From Exiguobacterium alkaliphilum 12/1 (lineage in GTDB: Bacteria; Bacillota; Bacilli; Exiguobacteriales; Exiguobacteriaceae), in the NCBI RefSeq assembly GCF_000714435.1, contig NZ_JJMW01000015.1, positions 1 through 64,000 of the forward strand: DNA of 64,000 nucleotides, written 5' to 3'. Every line of letters begins with the position of its first letter. Position 1 is the stretch's first letter. Of this stretch, positions 1 to 9,613 are shown piece after piece. The position numbers and the translations under genes were made by a program. The notes beneath the pieces are model-generated. The model searched no databases. It was not told where the DNA came from and was given only the letters and a program-made list of their open reading frames with translations.

Positions 1-28
1 TAGAACTGGCTAGTTATGTCCCAGCCTC
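1..28. repeat. End copy of the GAGGCTGGGACA intergenic repeat
   Basis: These first 28 bases are the exact reverse complement of 13704-13731. The copy is cut by the window edge, so only one arm is visible. It ends in a T-rich run and precedes the yuiB-like gene promoter. The second, complete copy at 13702-13830 shows that this arm belongs to a larger palindromic element. Confidence 0.85.
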
Positions 29-57
29 TTTTTTATTCACTGTTACGTCAATCTTTT

Positions 58-87
58 TTGACCTGTTTGAGCGGTTTTCGGTATAAT
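58..87 (+). promoter_or_regulatory. Promoter of the yuiB-like gene
   Basis: A -35 box TTGACC (58-63) and a perfect -10 box TATAAT (82-87) are separated by 18 bp and lie 26 bp upstream of the start codon. This looks like a housekeeping sigma-A promoter. Confidence 0.75.
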
Positions 88-113
88 AGACGATGGGAAA
101 AGGGGGCAATCAT

Positions 114-431
114 ATGCATATCATCCAGGCTGTTATCGGTGCCATTTTATATTTGGTCATCTTCTTCAGCATCGGCTTCATTTTGAATATGTTACTGAAA
201 AAGACGTGGACGCTCGTCTTCATCTATCCGATTTTCGTCATCTTGATGATTGATAACGTCAAGCTCTCTAGCTATGTCACGGAAACGTCGACCGCGCTCG
301 CAAGCGTCTATGAACGATTGCTCGGGCTGCAGTTTCTTGACATCTTTATGCTCGGTTTCGGGTTGCTCGGTGCGATTTTAGCCGGGGTGACGATTCGATT
401 CTTGCGCAAGAGCGGTTACTCGATGTTTTAA
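114..431 (+). CDS. yuiB: YuiB-like small integral membrane protein
   Basis: The gene encodes 105 residues with three hydrophobic segments: about residues 5-28, 34-50 and 75-95. The length and the pattern of an N-terminal helix followed by a short loop and a second helix resemble the uncharacterised B. subtilis YuiB family. The ATG at 114 is chosen because AGGGGG lies 8 bases upstream; an upstream in-frame start at 93 lacks a good ribosome site. It stands alone behind its own promoter and is closed by a terminator. No function is known. Confidence 0.7.
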   Translation: MHIIQAVIGAILYLVIFFSIGFILNMLLKKTWTLVFIYPIFVILMIDNVKLSSYVTETSTALASVYERLLGLQFLDIFMLGFGLLGAILAGVTIRFLRKSGYSMF

Positions 432-457
432 AGACGACAGAAATGTTCGTCTTTTTT
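430..457 (+). terminator. Terminator after the yuiB-like gene
   Basis: AAGACGA (431-437) pairs with TCGTCTT (447-453) and is followed by a run of T. Confidence 0.75.
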
Positions 458-536
458 GTTTTCCGCCTACTTTTTTAGGGGATGAACCGATATACTAAGT
501 ACGAAACGATTTTAGTGAGTAAGGGATGCGATACGA

Positions 537-1382
537 ATGACATTACCGATGTATACGATCAAAAAAGTGTTGAATAATAGCGTTGTCATTTGTCAACATG
601 ATACGGATCCGGAAGTCATTCTACTCGGGAAGGGGATTGGCTTTGGCAAGAAGGCGGGCGATCTCGTCGACCCGGCCAGTGTCCCGGAGAAAGTGTATCA
701 ATTGACCGATAAAGAGGAACAATCGCAATATCGTGAGCTCGTCAAGCATGTCGATGAAGACTTTATCGCCTTCATGCAAGAGATCGTCGGCTTCATCGAG
801 ACGAGTACGGGCAAAAAAGTCGATCAACATATCCATATCGGTTTGACCGACCATTTGTTCTTCACAATGAAACGAATCGAGCAAGGGATGGAAGTGACGA
901 ACCCGTTCCTCCTCGAGACCGAATCGCTCTATCCGAACGAGTATTCACTCGCCGAACGCATCGTCGACATGATTCATGAGCGGCTCGATGTGTTGTTGCC
1001 CAATGCTGAGATTGGCTTTATTGCGCTCCATATCCACTCGGCGACGACATTCAAAAACGTCTTGGAAGTGAACCGGCACAACCAAGTCATCGGCCAAATC
1101 GTCCAGACGATTGAGAGTCGGTTGAACGTCAAAATGGACCGGACTTCACTCGATTATAAGCGCTTACTTCGGCACTTACGGTACGCCGTTGAGCGGGTTG
1201 CGACGGGTGAGCTCGTCGAGGCCCCACAAAAAATAGAAAAGGTGTTGCGTGAAGAATATCCGCTATGCTATAGTACTGCTTGGGAGCTGATGGGCATCAT
1301 GGAACGCGAGTTAAAGCGTCCTGTCCCGCGAGGTGAAGCGACATATTTGACGATGCATCTCCAGCGACTTACAAGTAGATAA
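537..1382 (+). CDS. glcT: GlcT, PTS-controlled transcription antiterminator for glucose
   Basis: A 281-residue protein of the BglG/LicT family. An RNA-binding CAT domain (about 1-60, with the typical KKVLNNSVV and GKGIGFGKK segments) precedes two PTS regulation domains (about 70-170 and 180-280). The PRD histidines are visible in HIHIGLTDH (about 98-106), ALHIH (about 163) and TMHLQR near the C terminus. In B. subtilis GlcT binds the RAT hairpin upstream of ptsG when glucose is present and is inactivated by EII-mediated phosphorylation. The RAT at 1391-1430, directly downstream, supports this job. The ribosome site AAGGGATG is only moderate. Confidence 0.95.
   Translation: MTLPMYTIKKVLNNSVVICQHDTDPEVILLGKGIGFGKKAGDLVDPASVPEKVYQLTDKEEQSQYRELVKHVDEDFIAFMQEIVGFIETSTGKKVDQHIHIGLTDHLFFTMKRIEQGMEVTNPFLLETESLYPNEYSLAERIVDMIHERLDVLLPNAEIGFIALHIHSATTFKNVLEVNRHNQVIGQIVQTIESRLNVKMDRTSLDYKRLLRHLRYAVERVATGELVEAPQKIEKVLREEYPLCYSTAWELMGIMERELKRPVPRGEATYLTMHLQRLTSR
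1347..1375 (+). promoter_or_regulatory. Possible ptsG promoter inside the glcT 3' end
   Basis: TTGACG (1347-1352) is followed after 17 bp by TACAAG (1370-1375), a weak -10 match. Transcription would begin near 1382, just ahead of the RAT hairpin, as expected for a separately transcribed ptsG leader. Confidence 0.4.
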
Positions 1383-1390
1383 CTGATACC

Positions 1391-1506
1391 ACGTATCTTA
1401 CGTGTTACTGATTCGATCAGGCATGAGTAAGGAGTGGAACGGCTTACGATTTCTCCAATGGGAGAGGTCTACGTTCTGTCCCTTATTCATGCCTGTTTCT
1501 GTTTTT
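1391..1506 (+). promoter_or_regulatory. RAT antiterminator and overlapping terminator of ptsG
   Basis: The RAT core carries CTGAT/ATCAG around a TCG loop (1408-1420), within a CGTGTTACTGATTCG context like the B. subtilis ptsG RAT. It overlaps the left arm of a strong terminator: GGCATGAGTAAGG (1420-1432) pairs with CCTTATTCATGCC (1481-1493), followed by a T-rich tail. Binding of GlcT to the RAT would prevent the terminator from forming, so ptsG is read only when glucose is available. Confidence 0.9.
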
Positions 1507-1520
1507 ATAAACGTTTATTA

Positions 1521-1534
1521 TGAAAACGTTTAGA
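1521..1534 (+). promoter_or_regulatory. Candidate cre site upstream of ptsG
   Basis: TGAAAACGTTTAGA matches the catabolite-responsive element consensus TGWAANCGNTNWCA with one mismatch. It lies between the leader terminator and the ptsG ribosome site, where bound CcpA could act as a roadblock. Confidence 0.4.
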
Positions 1535-1597
1535 TACGTCGGTTGTCTGACATCTACGTCGTCCATTCGTATGACAAAACAAGAAGGAGGATTTATC

Positions 1598-3124
1598 ATG
1601 TTTAAGCAGATTTTTGGTGTTCTTCAAAAAGTCGGTAAAGCACTTATGCTTCCTGTTGCAATCTTACCGGCAGCCGGTCTTCTCCTTGCGTTCGGTACAG
1701 CAATGCAGAATCCGGCCCTCACATCACGTGCAGGTTGGTTAACGAACGCAAGCATTGTGAAATTCGCTCAGCTCATGGAGCAAGCGGGTGGCATCATCTT
1801 CGCGAACTTGGCACTCTTGTTCGCTGTCGGTGTCGCCATCGGGTTAGCAGGGGACGGCGTTGCCGGACTCGCAGCCATCGTCGGATTCCTCATCATGAAC
1901 AGAGTTATGGGTGTATGGCTTGAGCTCACGCCTGAAATCATCGCACAAGGTGATCCGGCATACGCGACCGTACTCGGGATTCCGACACTCCAAACGGGGG
2001 TATTCGGTGGGATTATTATGGGTCTAATCGCCGCATGGGCATACAATAAGTACTTCAATATCCAACTTCCTCAATTCCTTGGTTTCTTTGCTGGTAAGCG
2101 TTTCGTCCCAATCGTCACGGCTGTTTTGGCTGTCGTCGCTGGTTTCGCGATGCTTATCGTCTGGCCACCAATCCAAGGCGGATTGAATGTTTTCTCTAAC
2201 TTCATGTTAGGGGAAAACCTTACGTTCGCGGCGTTCGTCTTTGGTTTAATTGAGCGTTCATTGATTCCGTTCGGTCTTCACCACATCTTCTACTCACCGT
2301 TCTGGTTCGAGTTCGGTCAATATACAGATGCGGCAGGTAACATTGTCCGTGGTGACCAAGCAATCTTCTTCGCACAAATCCGTGATGGCGCTGAGTTGAC
2401 AGCTGGTACGTTCATGACTGGTAAATACCCGTTCATGATGTTCGGTCTTCCGGCTGCAGCACTCGCGATGTACCATGAAGCACGTCCAGAACGTAAAGCA
2501 GTCGTCGGTGGTCTCTTGGCTTCGGCAGCACTCACATCGTTCTTGACTGGTATCACAGAGCCGATCGAGTTCTCATTCTTGTTCGTTGCTCCACTTTTGT
2601 TCGCTGTACACGCCGTCTTCGCTGGCCTTTCATTCATGGTCATGCACATCTTAGACGTCAAAATCGGGATGACGTTCTCGGGCGGTTTGATTGACTACCT
2701 TCTCTTCGGTGTACTTCCTAACCGTACAGACTGGTGGCTCGTCATTCCAGTCGGTCTCGTATTTGCCGTCATTTACTACTTCGGATTCCGTTTCGTCATC
2801 CGTAAGTTCAACCTTAAAACACCGGGCCGTGAAGATGAAGTCGTTGAGCAATCAACTGCTACAGGTTCGGAACTTGCACAAGATATCCTCGTTGGGTTCG
2901 GTGGTTCACAAAACATTAAACACTTAGACGCTTGTATCACACGTCTTCGCGTCGAAGTGAAAGATAAGAACCAAGTGAACAAAGAAGAGTTGAAACGTCT
3001 TGGGGCAGCTGGTGTCCTTGAAGTCGGAAACAACATTCAAGCCATCTTCGGACCACGCTCGGATGCATTGAAATCAGAAATGCAAGCCGTTATCGCGTCA
3101 GGTAACGAAAAGAAAGCCAACTAA
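1598..3124 (+). CDS. ptsG: PTS glucose permease, EIICB (no IIA domain)
   Basis: A 508-residue permease. The IIC membrane domain spans about 1-405 and the cytoplasmic IIB domain about 425-505, with its phosphorylated cysteine in [11 protein letters not shown]. It imports and phosphorylates glucose or a close analogue at the membrane. ATG 1598 follows AGAAGGAGG; upstream in-frame starts lie in the leader. It is controlled by the RAT/terminator ahead of it and closed by a terminator. It lacks the IIA domain that B. subtilis PtsG carries at its C terminus, so it must receive phosphate from another IIA, possibly that of the next gene. Confidence 0.93.
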   Translation: MFKQIFGVLQKVGKALMLPVAILPAAGLLLAFGTAMQNPALTSRAGWLTNASIVKFAQLMEQAGGIIFANLALLFAVGVAIGLAGDGVAGLAAIVGFLIMNRVMGVWLELTPEIIAQGDPAYATVLGIPTLQTGVFGGIIMGLIAAWAYNKYFNIQLPQFLGFFAGKRFVPIVTAVLAVVAGFAMLIVWPPIQGGLNVFSNFMLGENLTFAAFVFGLIERSLIPFGLHHIFYSPFWFEFGQYTDAAGNIVRGDQAIFFAQIRDGAELTAGTFMTGKYPFMMFGLPAAALAMYHEARPERKAVVGGLLASAALTSFLTGITEPIEFSFLFVAPLLFAVHAVFAGLSFMVMHILDVKIGMTFSGGLIDYLLFGVLPNRTDWWLVIPVGLVFAVIYYFGFRFVIRKFNLKTPGREDEVVEQSTATGSELAQDILVGFGGSQNIKHLDACITRLRVEVKDKNQVNKEELKRLGAAGVLEVGNNIQAIFGPRSDALKSEMQAVIASGNEKKAN

Positions 3125-3133
3125 TTCTAGTGG

Positions 3134-3165
3134 AAAGCCAATCCTTCAGGGGTTGGCTTTTTTTG
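3134..3165 (+). terminator. Terminator between the two glucose permeases
   Basis: AAAGCCAA pairs with TTGGCTTT, followed by a T run. It separates ptsG from the second permease transcriptionally. Confidence 0.85.
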
Positions 3166-3169
3166 TGTC

Positions 3170-3183
3170 CGGAAACGGTTTCA
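3170..3183 (+). promoter_or_regulatory. Candidate cre-like site before the second permease
   Basis: CGGAAACGGTTTCA is a near palindrome resembling the cre consensus with two mismatches. It lies 53 bp upstream of the second permease start. Confidence 0.3.
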
Positions 3184-3236
3184 GGCATATGTCAGATGGG
3201 GAAAAGTAAGTATTCTGACAAAAGGAGGGAACCAAG

Positions 3237-5267
3237 ATGTGGAAGAAAGTGTTTGGTGTCTTGCAACGGATCGGGAAGGCACTCATGCTTCCGGTTGCGA
3301 TCTTACCAGCAGCCGGTCTTTTACTCGCGTTCGGTACCGCATTCCAAAACCCTGATCTTGTCGCGCTCTTACCTTTCTTGGCAAACGATTCACTCGTCCT
3401 CGTCTGGCAGGTCATGACCGATGCCGGGGATATCGTGTTTGCCAATCTCGGCTTGCTATTCGCCGTCGGTGTCGCCATCGGGCTAGCCAACGGGGACGGG
3501 GTTGCCGGGTTAGCAGCTATCGTCGGGTATTTGATTATGAACAAAGTTATTAGCACGTGGAACGGGATCACTGCAGAAATCGTCCAAGGGGACCCACAGT
3601 ATGCGACCGTGCTCGGGATTCCGACGCTCCAGATGGGGGTGTTCGGGGGGATTATCGCCGGTCTCGTCGCCGCATTTGCCTACAACAAATACTTTAACAT
3701 CAAGTTGCCAGAGTTCTTAGGGTTCTTTGCCGGGAAACGTTTCGTTCCGATTGCGACAGCCGCATTCAGTTTAATTATCGGGATTGCGCTCGCCTACATC
3801 TGGCCGCCAATCGGGGTCGCAATCAATACGTTCTCACGTACGATCATCGAAGCGAACGTGGCCGTCTCGGCCTTTGTTTTCGGATTGGTCGAACGGTCCT
3901 TGATTCCGTTTGGGCTTCACCACATCTGGTACTCTCCGTTTTGGTTCCAGTTCGGTGAATACACGAACCAAGCCGGGGACCTCGTCCAAGGGGACCAGCG
4001 GATCTTCTTCGCACAGCTTCGTGATGGCGTTGAATTTACGGCCGGGACGTATATGACTGGGAAATTCCCGTTCATGATGTTCGGGTTGCCGGCTGCTTGT
4101 CTTGCGATGTATCACACCGTGCCAAAAGAACGCCGTAAGAACGTCGAAGGGCTCTACTTCTCGGCAGCGCTCACGTCGTTCCTTACAGGGATCACTGAGC
4201 CGGTCGAGTTCTCGTTCGTCTTCGTCGCACCGCTCTTGTTTGCGATTCACGCCGTCTTCGCCGGTCTCTCCTTCATGACGATGCACTTACTGAACGTCAA
4301 AATCGGGATGACCTTCTCGGGCGGATTGATTGACTATCTATTGTTCGGGGTGTTGCCGAACCGGACCGCATGGTGGCTCGTCATCCCAATCGGTCTCGTA
4401 TTCGCCGTCATTTATTACTTCGGATTCCGTTTCGCGATTCAAAAATTCGACTTGAAGATTCCGGGTCGTGAAGCCGCGGTCGAAGGGAAAGAAGGACGTG
4501 CCGTCGTCGGGGACGACTTGCCGTACGAAGTGCTCGTCGGACTAGGTGGGCCAGAGAACATCAAGCACCTTGACGCTTGTATCACGCGCCTACGTGTCAC
4601 GGTCAACGACGTCAAGCAAGTCGATAAAGATTTGCTGAAAGACCTCGGCGCAGCGGGCGTGCTCGAAGTCGGGGATAATATCCAAGCGATCTTCGGACCG
4701 AAGTCGGACACGCTCAAGTCACAGATTGCTGCCATCATTGAAGGTGGGGAATATCGCGGGAAAGAAAAACCGGTCGTCACGTCAGGCACATCGAACCCAA
4801 AAGAAGAAGGATTCTTAGCGCCGATGTCGGGAACGATTTTGTCGCTTGATGATGTCCCGGATCAAGTCTTCTCTGGGCGGATGATGGGCGATGGATTTGC
4901 GATTGAACCGAGTGATGGAAAAGTCGTTGCACCATTCACCGGCACCATCACTACCTTCTTCCCGACGAAACATGCCATCGGACTACTTTCAGACGATGGA
5001 CGCGAGATTTTGATTCACGTCGGTCTCGATACGGTCAATTTGAAAGGGGAAGGTTTCACCTCGAAAGTGAAAGAAGGCGACCGGGTCGAGGCGGGAGACG
5101 TGTTGCTTGACGTCGACCTCAACCTCATTCGCGACCGGGTGCCATCGCTCATCACGCCGATTATTTGGACGAACGGGGATGGCAAACGCGTCATCGTACC
5201 GTTCGGGGAAACCGTCGTCGCCGGTGAGGCGCTCGATTTCAGAACGGATGACAAAGGAGCAGAATAA
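3237..5267 (+). CDS. PTS glucose-type permease, EIICBA
   Basis: A 676-residue three-domain permease closely related to the preceding ptsG product. Order: IIC (about 1-405), IIB (about 425-500, cysteine in [11 protein letters not shown]) and a C-terminal IIA of the EIIA-Glc type (about 525-670). The IIA phosphorylation histidines are seen in KHAIGLL and [10 protein letters not shown]. The start follows AAAGGAGGG. Full IICBA architecture is what B. subtilis PtsG has, so which of the two tandem copies is the true functional ptsG is unclear. No RAT-like hairpin is visible here, so regulation appears to differ from the first copy. Substrate is inferred as glucose or N-acetylglucosamine-like sugars. 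Confidence 0.93.
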   Translation: MWKKVFGVLQRIGKALMLPVAILPAAGLLLAFGTAFQNPDLVALLPFLANDSLVLVWQVMTDAGDIVFANLGLLFAVGVAIGLANGDGVAGLAAIVGYLIMNKVISTWNGITAEIVQGDPQYATVLGIPTLQMGVFGGIIAGLVAAFAYNKYFNIKLPEFLGFFAGKRFVPIATAAFSLIIGIALAYIWPPIGVAINTFSRTIIEANVAVSAFVFGLVERSLIPFGLHHIWYSPFWFQFGEYTNQAGDLVQGDQRIFFAQLRDGVEFTAGTYMTGKFPFMMFGLPAACLAMYHTVPKERRKNVEGLYFSAALTSFLTGITEPVEFSFVFVAPLLFAIHAVFAGLSFMTMHLLNVKIGMTFSGGLIDYLLFGVLPNRTAWWLVIPIGLVFAVIYYFGFRFAIQKFDLKIPGREAAVEGKEGRAVVGDDLPYEVLVGLGGPENIKHLDACITRLRVTVNDVKQVDKDLLKDLGAAGVLEVGDNIQAIFGPKSDTLKSQIAAIIEGGEYRGKEKPVVTSGTSNPKEEGFLAPMSGTILSLDDVPDQVFSGRMMGDGFAIEPSDGKVVAPFTGTITTFFPTKHAIGLLSDDGREILIHVGLDTVNLKGEGFTSKVKEGDRVEAGDVLLDVDLNLIRDRVPSLITPIIWTNGDGKRVIVPFGETVVAGEALDFRTDDKGAE

Positions 5268-5275
5268 ATAACAAA

Positions 5276-5307
5276 AGATGGCTCTCGCACACTCGCGAGA
5301 GCCATCT
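5276..5307. terminator. Bidirectional terminator between IICBA and ptsI
   Basis: AGATGGCTCTCGC pairs perfectly with GCGAGAGCCATCT across a short loop between two convergent genes. Confidence 0.85.
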
Positions 5308-5313
5308 GTTTGA

Positions 5314-7032
5314 TTACGCTTTAATGTCGAACTTTTCGCTTAAGAAGTTCACGACTTCTTCTGCTGTGTCCATGTTGAGTACTTCGTTGACGATCGCTTC
5401 TGTTTCTGACTTCGTCAAACGCTTCACGAGGCTACGTGCACGCAAGACGCTCGAAGCCGACATCGAGAACTCGTCAAGTCCAAGTCCGAGAAGGATTGGA
5501 ATCGCGAGCTCTTCCCCTGCCATCTCGCCACACATGCCGACCCATTTGCCTGCTTTGTGTGCTTCTGTGATGACGTTGTGGAGAAGGTTCAAGATGGCCG
5601 GGTTGAACGGCTGATACAAGTACGAGACCTTCTCGTTCATGCGGTCCGCTGCCATCGTGTATTGAATCAAGTCGTTCGTACCGACCGAGAAGAAGTCGAC
5701 TTCTTTCGCGAACTGCTTCGCCATGACGGCAGTTGACGGAATCTCGACCATCATCCCTGTCTCATAGTTACCGACAGCGATGCCTTCTGCTTTCAATTTC
5801 GCTTCTTCTTCGAGAAGGAGGGCTTTCGCCGCACGGAACTCTTCGAGTGTCGCGATCATCGGGAACATGATGGCGAGGTCGCCGTGAGCCGACGCCCGGA
5901 GAAGGGCGCGGAGCTGAGTGCGGAACAAGTCCGTCTCTTCGAGGCAAAGGCGAATCGCGCGATAGCCGAGGAACGGGTTCATTTCTTTCGGCAAGTCGAG
6001 GTAAGACAATTCTTTGTCGCCGCCGATATCGAGTGTACGGATGACAACTTGTTTGCCTTCCATACCTTCGAGCACTGATTTGTAGGCGTTGTACTGTTCT
6101 TCTTCTGTCGGGAACGTCTCAGAGTCCATATAAAGGAACTCGGTACGGTAGAGGCCGATTGCGTCTGCTCCGTTTTTGAGTACGCCTTCAAGGTCGTTCG
6201 GTGTCCCAATGTTGGCCGCAAGTTTCACTTTATGACCGTCCGCCGTGACCGACTCTTCGTTGACGAGTTGCTTCAATTCTTCTTTGTATGCTTCGAACGA
6301 CTCACGTTTTGCAACGTATTCGTTGAGGAGCTCTTCTGAAGGATTGACGAACACGTCGCCTTCTGTTCCATCGATGACGACGACATCGCCATTTTTGATT
6401 TCTTCAAGTGCCACTTTCGTTCCGACGACAGCCGGGATTTCGAGTGAGCGTGACATGATTGCCGAGTGAGATGTACGTCCGCCAATGTTCGTTGCGAACC
6501 CTTTGACGTACTTACGGTTAAGTTGTGCTGTGTCAGATGGCGTCAAGTCTTCTGCGATGATGATGACTTCTTCAGAGATTGAAGCCGGTGTCATGAATGT
6601 CACGCCGAGGATGTGGGCCATGACGCGTTTTGTGACGTCACGTACGTCTGCTGCCCGCTCACGCATGTACTCGTTGTCCATTGATTCAAAGATCATGATC
6701 ATCGTCTGCGCGACTTCGTCGAGCGCTTTCGCAGCGTTCATGTGTTCGCTTTCAATTTTCTCGTTCACTTGGGAAACGATTTCCGGATCTTCCACGATGA
6801 GCAAGTGTGCCGAGAAAATCTCTGCCTTGTCTTCGCCGAGCTCACGGAGTGTGATTTCGCGAATTTCTTCAAGTTCGACTTTCGATTGCGCGATTGCCGC
6901 ATCGAAGCGAGCCTTTTCAGCTGCTACATCCTCGATTTTGTTCGTTGGGATGTCGAATGAAGGTGTTTCCATGACGAATGCTTTTGCGACTGCGATTCCT
7001 GCAGATGCGCCAATACCTTTAATGTGTGACAT
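5314..7032 (-). CDS. ptsI: PTS enzyme I (phosphoenolpyruvate-protein phosphotransferase)
   Basis: A 572-residue enzyme that takes phosphate from PEP and passes it to HPr, feeding all PTS permeases. The phospho-histidine lies in [10 protein letters not shown] (about residue 188). The PEP-binding C-terminal domain has the FRTEFL-type YRTEFLYMD segment and the catalytic cysteine in GMCGEMAGE (about 500). ATG 7032 is preferred with AGAGAGGG upstream; a TTG at 7053 is possible. Bacillota usually have ptsH directly upstream; here no ptsH is visible and the gene sits behind a roughly 300-bp non-coding region. Confidence 0.97.
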   Translation of the reverse strand: MSHIKGIGASAGIAVAKAFVMETPSFDIPTNKIEDVAAEKARFDAAIAQSKVELEEIREITLRELGEDKAEIFSAHLLIVEDPEIVSQVNEKIESEHMNAAKALDEVAQTMIMIFESMDNEYMRERAADVRDVTKRVMAHILGVTFMTPASISEEVIIIAEDLTPSDTAQLNRKYVKGFATNIGGRTSHSAIMSRSLEIPAVVGTKVALEEIKNGDVVVIDGTEGDVFVNPSEELLNEYVAKRESFEAYKEELKQLVNEESVTADGHKVKLAANIGTPNDLEGVLKNGADAIGLYRTEFLYMDSETFPTEEEQYNAYKSVLEGMEGKQVVIRTLDIGGDKELSYLDLPKEMNPFLGYRAIRLCLEETDLFRTQLRALLRASAHGDLAIMFPMIATLEEFRAAKALLLEEEAKLKAEGIAVGNYETGMMVEIPSTAVMAKQFAKEVDFFSVGTNDLIQYTMAADRMNEKVSYLYQPFNPAILNLLHNVITEAHKAGKWVGMCGEMAGEELAIPILLGLGLDEFSMSASSVLRARSLVKRLTKSETEAIVNEVLNMDTAEEVVNFLSEKFDIKA

Positions 7033-7362
7033 AAGCGTAGTCCCTCTCTTCAAAGAAATAGTGTGCTTCCGACGTTACCTCGTTAGTTCTTACCCGAAAT
7101 GAAAAAGGAATTAACGAAAATGCGGAAGATTAGAGTAGCAACGGTCTGCGACTAGGGGAAGCCTCGACCGAACAAAATGGCCTCACCTCGACTGTGAGGG
7201 ATGCCGGATTGCGTACTTACCTATCCTATCATAAAATAAATCGTCGTCACAACGAGGAGATAGCGCTTGAATTCGAAGATTTCTTGACTCTTGCGCATAC
7301 CGTTTCATTATTTCAGAGAAGTTCGTTATGCTAACTATATATAAAGAAGGGAAGTGGCACAT
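7033..7362. promoter_or_regulatory. Divergent ptsI/pepA intergenic region with structured ptsI leader
   Basis: This 330-bp gap holds no gene. On the minus strand TTGTGA (7252-7247) and TAGGAT (7228-7223) at 18-bp spacing could be the ptsI promoter. The transcript leader of roughly 180 bases contains stem candidates: CCTCAC/GTGAGG around 7180-7200, and CGGTC/GACCG around 7142-7170. None matches a riboswitch class I recognise. On the plus strand TTGACT (7284-7289) is a possible -35 for pepA, with a weak -10. Confidence 0.4.
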
Positions 7363-8802
7363 ATGTATCAAGTGAAAGAGCTAGATTGGAACGGGTCGTA
7401 CGAGACGATCGTGGTCGGAATCGGGGCGGCCGATACGATTGAGGAAGGACTCGACACGCTTTATAACGGGCGCGTCAAGTCGCTCATCCAAACCGCTGAC
7501 ATCTCGACGAAGACAGGGGAAGTCTCAATCGTCCCGACGTTCGAAGGTTCAGTGAAGCGCGTCGTCTTCGTCGGCCTCGGACAACGAAACGACATCACGA
7601 CGGAACAGATGCGCAAATGGTTCGGCAAAGTCGCCAAGGAAGTCAAGACACGAGGATTCGCGGACGTCGCCATCGCCCTCGAGACGTTCGGTGCTTCCGG
7701 TGAGCTTTTCGCTGAGGCGTATGAGTTGGCCACGTATGAGCATCCTACATACAAATCGGACCCGAAATCGGCCGTGGCTGACGTGACGATCACCCTTTGT
7801 GGTGACGTCGACGAGGCCGCGGTCCAAAGAGGCGCGGCAAGAGGCCGTGGTGTGAACATCGCCCGTTCGTTGACGATGATGCCGGCGAACATTTTGACGG
7901 CCGAAGCACTCGCTGACTATGCGGTCGAATTGGCGGAGCGGAACGGATTCAAGCATCGTATCCTCGACAAGGAAGAGATGGAGGGGCTCGGGATGGGGGC
8001 GCTCCTCGCCGTCAACCAAGGGTCGACGTTGCCGCCGAAGCTGATCGTTCTCGAATATAACGGCGCAGGGGAAGACGCGCCGATTGCGATCGTCGGGAAA
8101 GGCGTCACGTTTGATACGGGCGGTTACTCGATTAAACCAAAAGACGGAATCGTCGGCATGAAAGGCGACATGGGCGGTGCGGCGACGGTGCTCGGCTTGT
8201 TCGAGACGCTTGCGACGACGAAACCTGCCGTCAACGTGCTCGGTGTCATCCCGGCGACAGACAACATGATTTCAGGTGATGCGTTCAAGCCGGATGATGT
8301 CATCACGGCGATGAACGGGAAGACGATTGAAGTGTTGAACACGGACGCGGAAGGACGCCTCGTCCTCGCGGATGCGGTGACGTTCGCGAAGACGTATGAG
8401 CCACAAGCAATCATTGACGTGGCGACGCTCACGGGCGGTGTCCTCGTCGCACTTGGTACGGAAGTGACGGGCTGTTTGACGAATGATGATTCGCTCTATG
8501 GTGCGCTCGAGACGGCGAGCCGGGAAACGAACGAGCTCGTCTGGCAGATGCCGTACTTTGACGTGTTCATCAACCAAGTGCGGAAGTCGGAAGTGGCCGA
8601 CTTGAACAACTCGCCAGGCCGTTACGGGCATATGATTTTCGGTGGCGCGTTCGTTGGTGAGTTCGTCGGCGACACGCCGTGGCTTCACCTCGATATCGCC
8701 GGCACGAGCGATCGTGCTACGGCGAACGAACTCGGTCCAAAAGGACCGACGGGCGTCATGGTCCGCACACTTTCTACTTTACTCGACGGGTGGAATCGGT
8801 GA
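7363..8802 (+). CDS. pepA: Leucyl aminopeptidase (cytosol aminopeptidase, M17)
   Basis: A 479-residue cytoplasmic metallopeptidase that removes N-terminal residues from peptides. The M17 signature NTDAEGRLVLAD is present near residue 325. Metal-binding and catalytic residues are visible in GKGVTFDTGGYSIK and MKGDMGGA. The start is ambiguous: ATG 7363, or GTG 7354 which has GAAGGGAA just upstream. Its stop codon overlaps the GTG of the next small gene, suggesting co-transcription with the two following genes. Confidence 0.95.
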   Translation: MYQVKELDWNGSYETIVVGIGAADTIEEGLDTLYNGRVKSLIQTADISTKTGEVSIVPTFEGSVKRVVFVGLGQRNDITTEQMRKWFGKVAKEVKTRGFADVAIALETFGASGELFAEAYELATYEHPTYKSDPKSAVADVTITLCGDVDEAAVQRGAARGRGVNIARSLTMMPANILTAEALADYAVELAERNGFKHRILDKEEMEGLGMGALLAVNQGSTLPPKLIVLEYNGAGEDAPIAIVGKGVTFDTGGYSIKPKDGIVGMKGDMGGAATVLGLFETLATTKPAVNVLGVIPATDNMISGDAFKPDDVITAMNGKTIEVLNTDAEGRLVLADAVTFAKTYEPQAIIDVATLTGGVLVALGTEVTGCLTNDDSLYGALETASRETNELVWQMPYFDVFINQVRKSEVADLNNSPGRYGHMIFGGAFVGEFVGDTPWLHLDIAGTSDRATANELGPKGPTGVMVRTLSTLLDGWNR

Positions 8803-8957
8803 AACTAGGATTGGGATTGGTTGGCCTTGCCGCTCTGACCGGATTCGGTTACACGGCTTGGCCATCCCAATGGTTGTTAGGGATCACCGTGTTTTGTGCG
8901 GTGTTCGGGATATTGGTTTTCATGCAGGAGGTACGCCGTGGTAGGAGTAGGAATTGA
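8799..8957 (+). CDS. Small two-helix membrane protein
   Basis: A 52-residue frame starting at GTG 8799, overlapping the pepA stop by four bases and ending inside the next gene. Two hydrophobic stretches (about 2-17 and 23-42) are followed by a basic tail rich in arginine. GGGTGGAA upstream could act as ribosome site. Translational coupling to pepA and the next gene supports it being real. No family is recognised. Confidence 0.55.
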   Translation: MKLGLGLVGLAALTGFGYTAWPSQWLLGITVFCAVFGILVFMQEVRRGRSRN

Positions 8958-9597
8958 TGGGGCACGCGGGAGCTGGGTACGTATCACGTACGATAGCATC
9001 TCGCTTTGTCTGACCATCTCAGAGCAGTTAGAAGATTTGTTGATCGATGGGGCCGTCCATTTCGTCGACATGCCGAAAACGTTAGGTACGGTCGCACAAC
9101 CGGATCGAGCGTGCGATGCGTATATGCGATCAGAGTTGACGAAGCGGAAGTCGTCCATCTTCACCCCGCCGATTCAAGAGGTGTTAGGAGAAGCGACGTA
9201 CGACGCGGCGAACACGATGAGCCGCGAGCTCGTCGGAAAAGGAATCAGCAAGCAGGCGTGGAACCTCACGCCGCGCATCCGTGAGTTCCAAAAGCTCGAC
9301 CGTGACGACGTGTACGAGTCGCATCCGGAAGTATGCTTTGCCGTGATGACCGGGCAAGAGGCGCAGTTTAGTAAGAAGACGGCGGAAGGCGAAGCGGAGC
9401 GGATTGAAATGCTTCGCCGTTACTCGAACAGTTCCCCGTGGAAGTGGAAGATGTCGAACGTGCAGGTCGACGACATTATCGACGCCTGTATCCTCGCCGT
9501 CGCTGCTTACGAGGCCGGTACGACAGGTATTACGACGGTGCCAGACCAAACTGAAGGCGCGCCTTACGTGGCGGTCCCGACAAAGAAAGAGCGATGA
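8938..9597 (+). CDS. DUF429 family protein
   Basis: A 219-residue protein starting at GTG 8938 after GCAGGAGG. It has the VGVGIDGARGSW start and the FTPPIQEVL and ESHPEVCFAVM segments typical of DUF429, a family with an RNase-H-like fold and no established reaction. The conserved acidic residues (D near position 7, E in ESHPE, and DDIIDA near the C terminus) are consistent with a metal-dependent enzyme, which is an inference from fold similarity. It overlaps the preceding small gene by 20 bases and ends at a bidirectional terminator. Confidence 0.8.
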   Translation: MVGVGIDGARGSWVRITYDSISLCLTISEQLEDLLIDGAVHFVDMPKTLGTVAQPDRACDAYMRSELTKRKSSIFTPPIQEVLGEATYDAANTMSRELVGKGISKQAWNLTPRIREFQKLDRDDVYESHPEVCFAVMTGQEAQFSKKTAEGEAERIEMLRRYSNSSPWKWKMSNVQVDDIIDACILAVAAYEAGTTGITTVPDQTEGAPYVAVPTKKER

Positions 9598-9613
9598 TGC
9601 GTCATCGCTCTTT
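9586..9613. terminator. Bidirectional terminator overlapping two gene ends
   Basis: AAAGAGCGATGA pairs with TCATCGCTCTTT around a TGCG loop. The hairpin includes the last codons of both convergent genes. Confidence 0.8.

Noticed and set aside
7141-7215. tRNA or known riboswitch in the ptsI leader
   Set aside because: The stems do not form a cloverleaf and no conserved core of SAM, guanidine, ZTP, c-di-GMP or other classes could be matched by eye.
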